DNA of 63,983 bases from assembly GCA_001310375.1 (NCBI GenBank), contig BAXC01000009.1:1-63983 (forward strand), in the 5' to 3' direction. A program made the translations under genes and the position numbers. Source of the stretch: Bacillus sp. JCM 19041 (GTDB taxonomy: Bacteria > Bacillota > Bacilli > Bacillales > Bacillaceae_D). Below are positions 62,731 to 63,983 of the stretch, piece by piece; the first letter of the stretch is position 1; every line of letters begins with the position of its first letter. The notes below the pieces were generated by a model that was not told the origin of the DNA, did not search any database, and worked only from the letters and a program-made list of their open reading frames with translations.

Positions 62731-63690
62731 GTGTCTTTTGCAGCAAACGCCAAAAAGGAATTAACTCAACTTGAGATCGTCTCTTGTTGTGCCCAAGCAG
62801 AACTGGCAGCTTTGATACGAATGAATGGGTCATTGTCGCTTGGGAATCAAAAAGTGGGCTTAGATGTATCTACTGAAAATGCAGCCATTGCGAGAAGAAT
62901 TTATACATTAATAAAATATGTCTATCCCGGCATTCATATTGAATTGTTAGTCCGAAAAAAGATGCGCTTAAAAAAGAATAATGTGTATCTCGTTCGAATC
63001 TCAAAAGAGGCACGAAAGCTTCTGGAGGATTTATCAATTCTTGGTAGTTCTTTTCAATTTATTCGCTCTATTTCTTCGGAAATGGTAAAGGATTCATGCT
63101 GCAAGCGTGCGTATTTGCGTGGGGCATTTTTGGCCGGTGGTTCAATTAACCACCCAGAAACTTCATCTTACCACTTGGAAGTCTTTTCTCTTTATGAAGA
63201 GCATAATCAAGCGGTTTGTGATTTGATGAACGAGTTTTCTTTATCAGCGAAAACTCTTGAACGTAAAAAAGGGTTTATCACGTATTTAAAAGAAAGTGAA
63301 AAAATAACGGAATTTCTTAATATCATTGGTGCGCACCAAGCATTGCTTTACTTTGAAGATGTGCGGATTCTAAAAGATATGCGAAACTCCGTAAACCGGT
63401 TAGTGAACTGTGAAACTGCAAACTTAAATAAGACCGTTGGAGCTGCGTTGCGACAAGTAGAAAATATTCGATATGTCGAAAAAGAGATTGGTCTTGAAAA
63501 TCTACCGCCAAAGCTTAGAGAAGTGGCAGAGCTCCGCGTCAAACACCAAGATGTGACATTGAAAGAGTTAGGAGAAATGATGGAAGGCGGAAAGGTGAGC
63601 AAATCTGGTATTAACCATCGCCTAAGAAAAATTGATGAATTTGCGGACAAGCTCCGCAATGGAACATATGATCAAAAACAGTTAAAATAG
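62731..63690 (+). CDS. whiA: Sporulation/division regulator WhiA
   Basis: DNA-binding protein with an N-terminal LAGLIDADG-like fold and a C-terminal helix-turn-helix ([20 protein letters not shown] then [15 protein letters not shown]). In B. subtilis it affects cell division and chromosome segregation. 319 residues. GTG 62731 has AAAGGGTGAGG upstream; the family starts MSF. Unbroken. Confidence 0.95.
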   Translation: MSFAANAKKELTQLEIVSCCAQAELAALIRMNGSLSLGNQKVGLDVSTENAAIARRIYTLIKYVYPGIHIELLVRKKMRLKKNNVYLVRISKEARKLLEDLSILGSSFQFIRSISSEMVKDSCCKRAYLRGAFLAGGSINHPETSSYHLEVFSLYEEHNQAVCDLMNEFSLSAKTLERKKGFITYLKESEKITEFLNIIGAHQALLYFEDVRILKDMRNSVNRLVNCETANLNKTVGAALRQVENIRYVEKEIGLENLPPKLREVAELRVKHQDVTLKELGEMMEGGKVSKSGINHRLRKIDEFADKLRNGTYDQKQLK

Positions 63691-63701
63691 GGGGATTTCC
63701 A

Positions 63702-63959
63702 ATGGCAGAAAAAGAAGTGACTATCCAATTAAAAACAGGTTTGCAAGCGCGTCCAGCCGCAATGTTTGTTCAGGAAGCAAACCGGTTCGCTTCAGATGTA
63801 TTTATAGTAAAAGAACATTCAAGAGTAAACGCAAAAAGCATTATGGGGCTTATGAGTTTAGCGCTCGGTCGTGGCACTGTAATTACGCTTGTTACTGAAG
63901 GACATGATGAAGAAGAGGCACTCGAATCTCTAGTAGCTTATGTGCAAAAAGAAGAATAG
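63702..63959 (+). CDS. crh: Catabolite repression HPr-like protein Crh
   Basis: 85-residue HPr paralogue. The phosphoenolpyruvate-site His15 of HPr is replaced by Gln (KTGLQARPAAMF), while the HprK target Ser46 is kept (NAKSIMGLMSLALGRG). So Crh cannot act in PTS transport but can be phosphorylated by HprK and co-activate CcpA. Ends with the yvcIJKLN-crh gene series. Confidence 0.96.
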   Translation: MAEKEVTIQLKTGLQARPAAMFVQEANRFASDVFIVKEHSRVNAKSIMGLMSLALGRGTVITLVTEGHDEEEALESLVAYVQKEE

Positions 63960-63983
63960 ATAAGAAAGAAAAACATGGCGTTA

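Overview
The window is a stretch of a low-GC Gram-positive chromosome, almost certainly a Bacillaceae species. Gene content and order follow the Bacillus subtilis yvyE-degSU-comF-flg-fli-hpf-secA-prfB-ftsEX-ctpB-minJ-uvrBA-yvlBCD-hprK-lgt-his-trxB-rapZ-yvcK-whiA-crh backbone. Extracellular and lipid-anchored proteins are strikingly acidic, and an FMN riboswitch element and an M23 hydrolase sit where B. subtilis has other genes. This suggests an alkaliphilic or alkalitolerant relative; the genus is inference. There are no rRNA, tRNA or CRISPR features.

Layout: 1-2650 (minus) cell-wall genes, a LytD-like glucosaminidase cut by the window edge and an LCP-family ligase. 3249-9419 (plus) an Lrp-type regulator followed by a complete peptide ABC importer (two ATPases, two permeases, binding lipoprotein). 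9471-11391 a TRIC-type channel, pyroglutamyl peptidase and a YigZ protein. 11733-16644 degSU, degV and the competence genes comFA/comFC. 16697-23858 late flagellar genes (yvyF, flgM, flgN, flgK, flgL, fliW, csrA, flaG, fliD, fliS, fliT), without the flagellin gene expected after csrA. 23888-26122 a lipoprotein, a cold-shock protein and hibernation factor Hpf. 26339-37467 secA, prfB (with its programmed frameshift), a YitT-family protein, cytochrome c551, ftsEX with a coiled-coil M23 hydrolase, ctpB and minJ. 37501-38741 (minus) a DMT transporter behind an FMN riboswitch. 39084-45718 uvrBA and yvlBCD. 45794-46851 an IS30-family insertion sequence. 47130-51001 hprK-lgt-yvoD-ppaX-yvoF. 51393-57792 the whole histidine operon hisZGDBHAFI. 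57985-63959 a TPR protein, trxB, a Nudix protein, rapZ, yvcK, whiA and crh.

Working together: HprK, PpaX and Crh form a carbon-catabolite signalling set; FliW and CsrA form the flagellin-homeostasis switch; FlgM, FlgN, FliS and FliT are regulators and chaperones of late flagellar assembly; FtsEX probably gates the M23 hydrolase next to it; UvrA and UvrB sit behind a LexA-like box.

A dominant technical feature is about forty single-base frameshifts in about thirty genes, many of them essential or housekeeping, nearly all loss or gain of one base in a short homopolymer. In each gene the one-base corrections needed to join the conserved halves give a length divisible by three and close to the family norm. 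I read these as sequencing or assembly errors, not pseudogenes, and give whole-gene coordinates for each broken gene, saying where the break lies.
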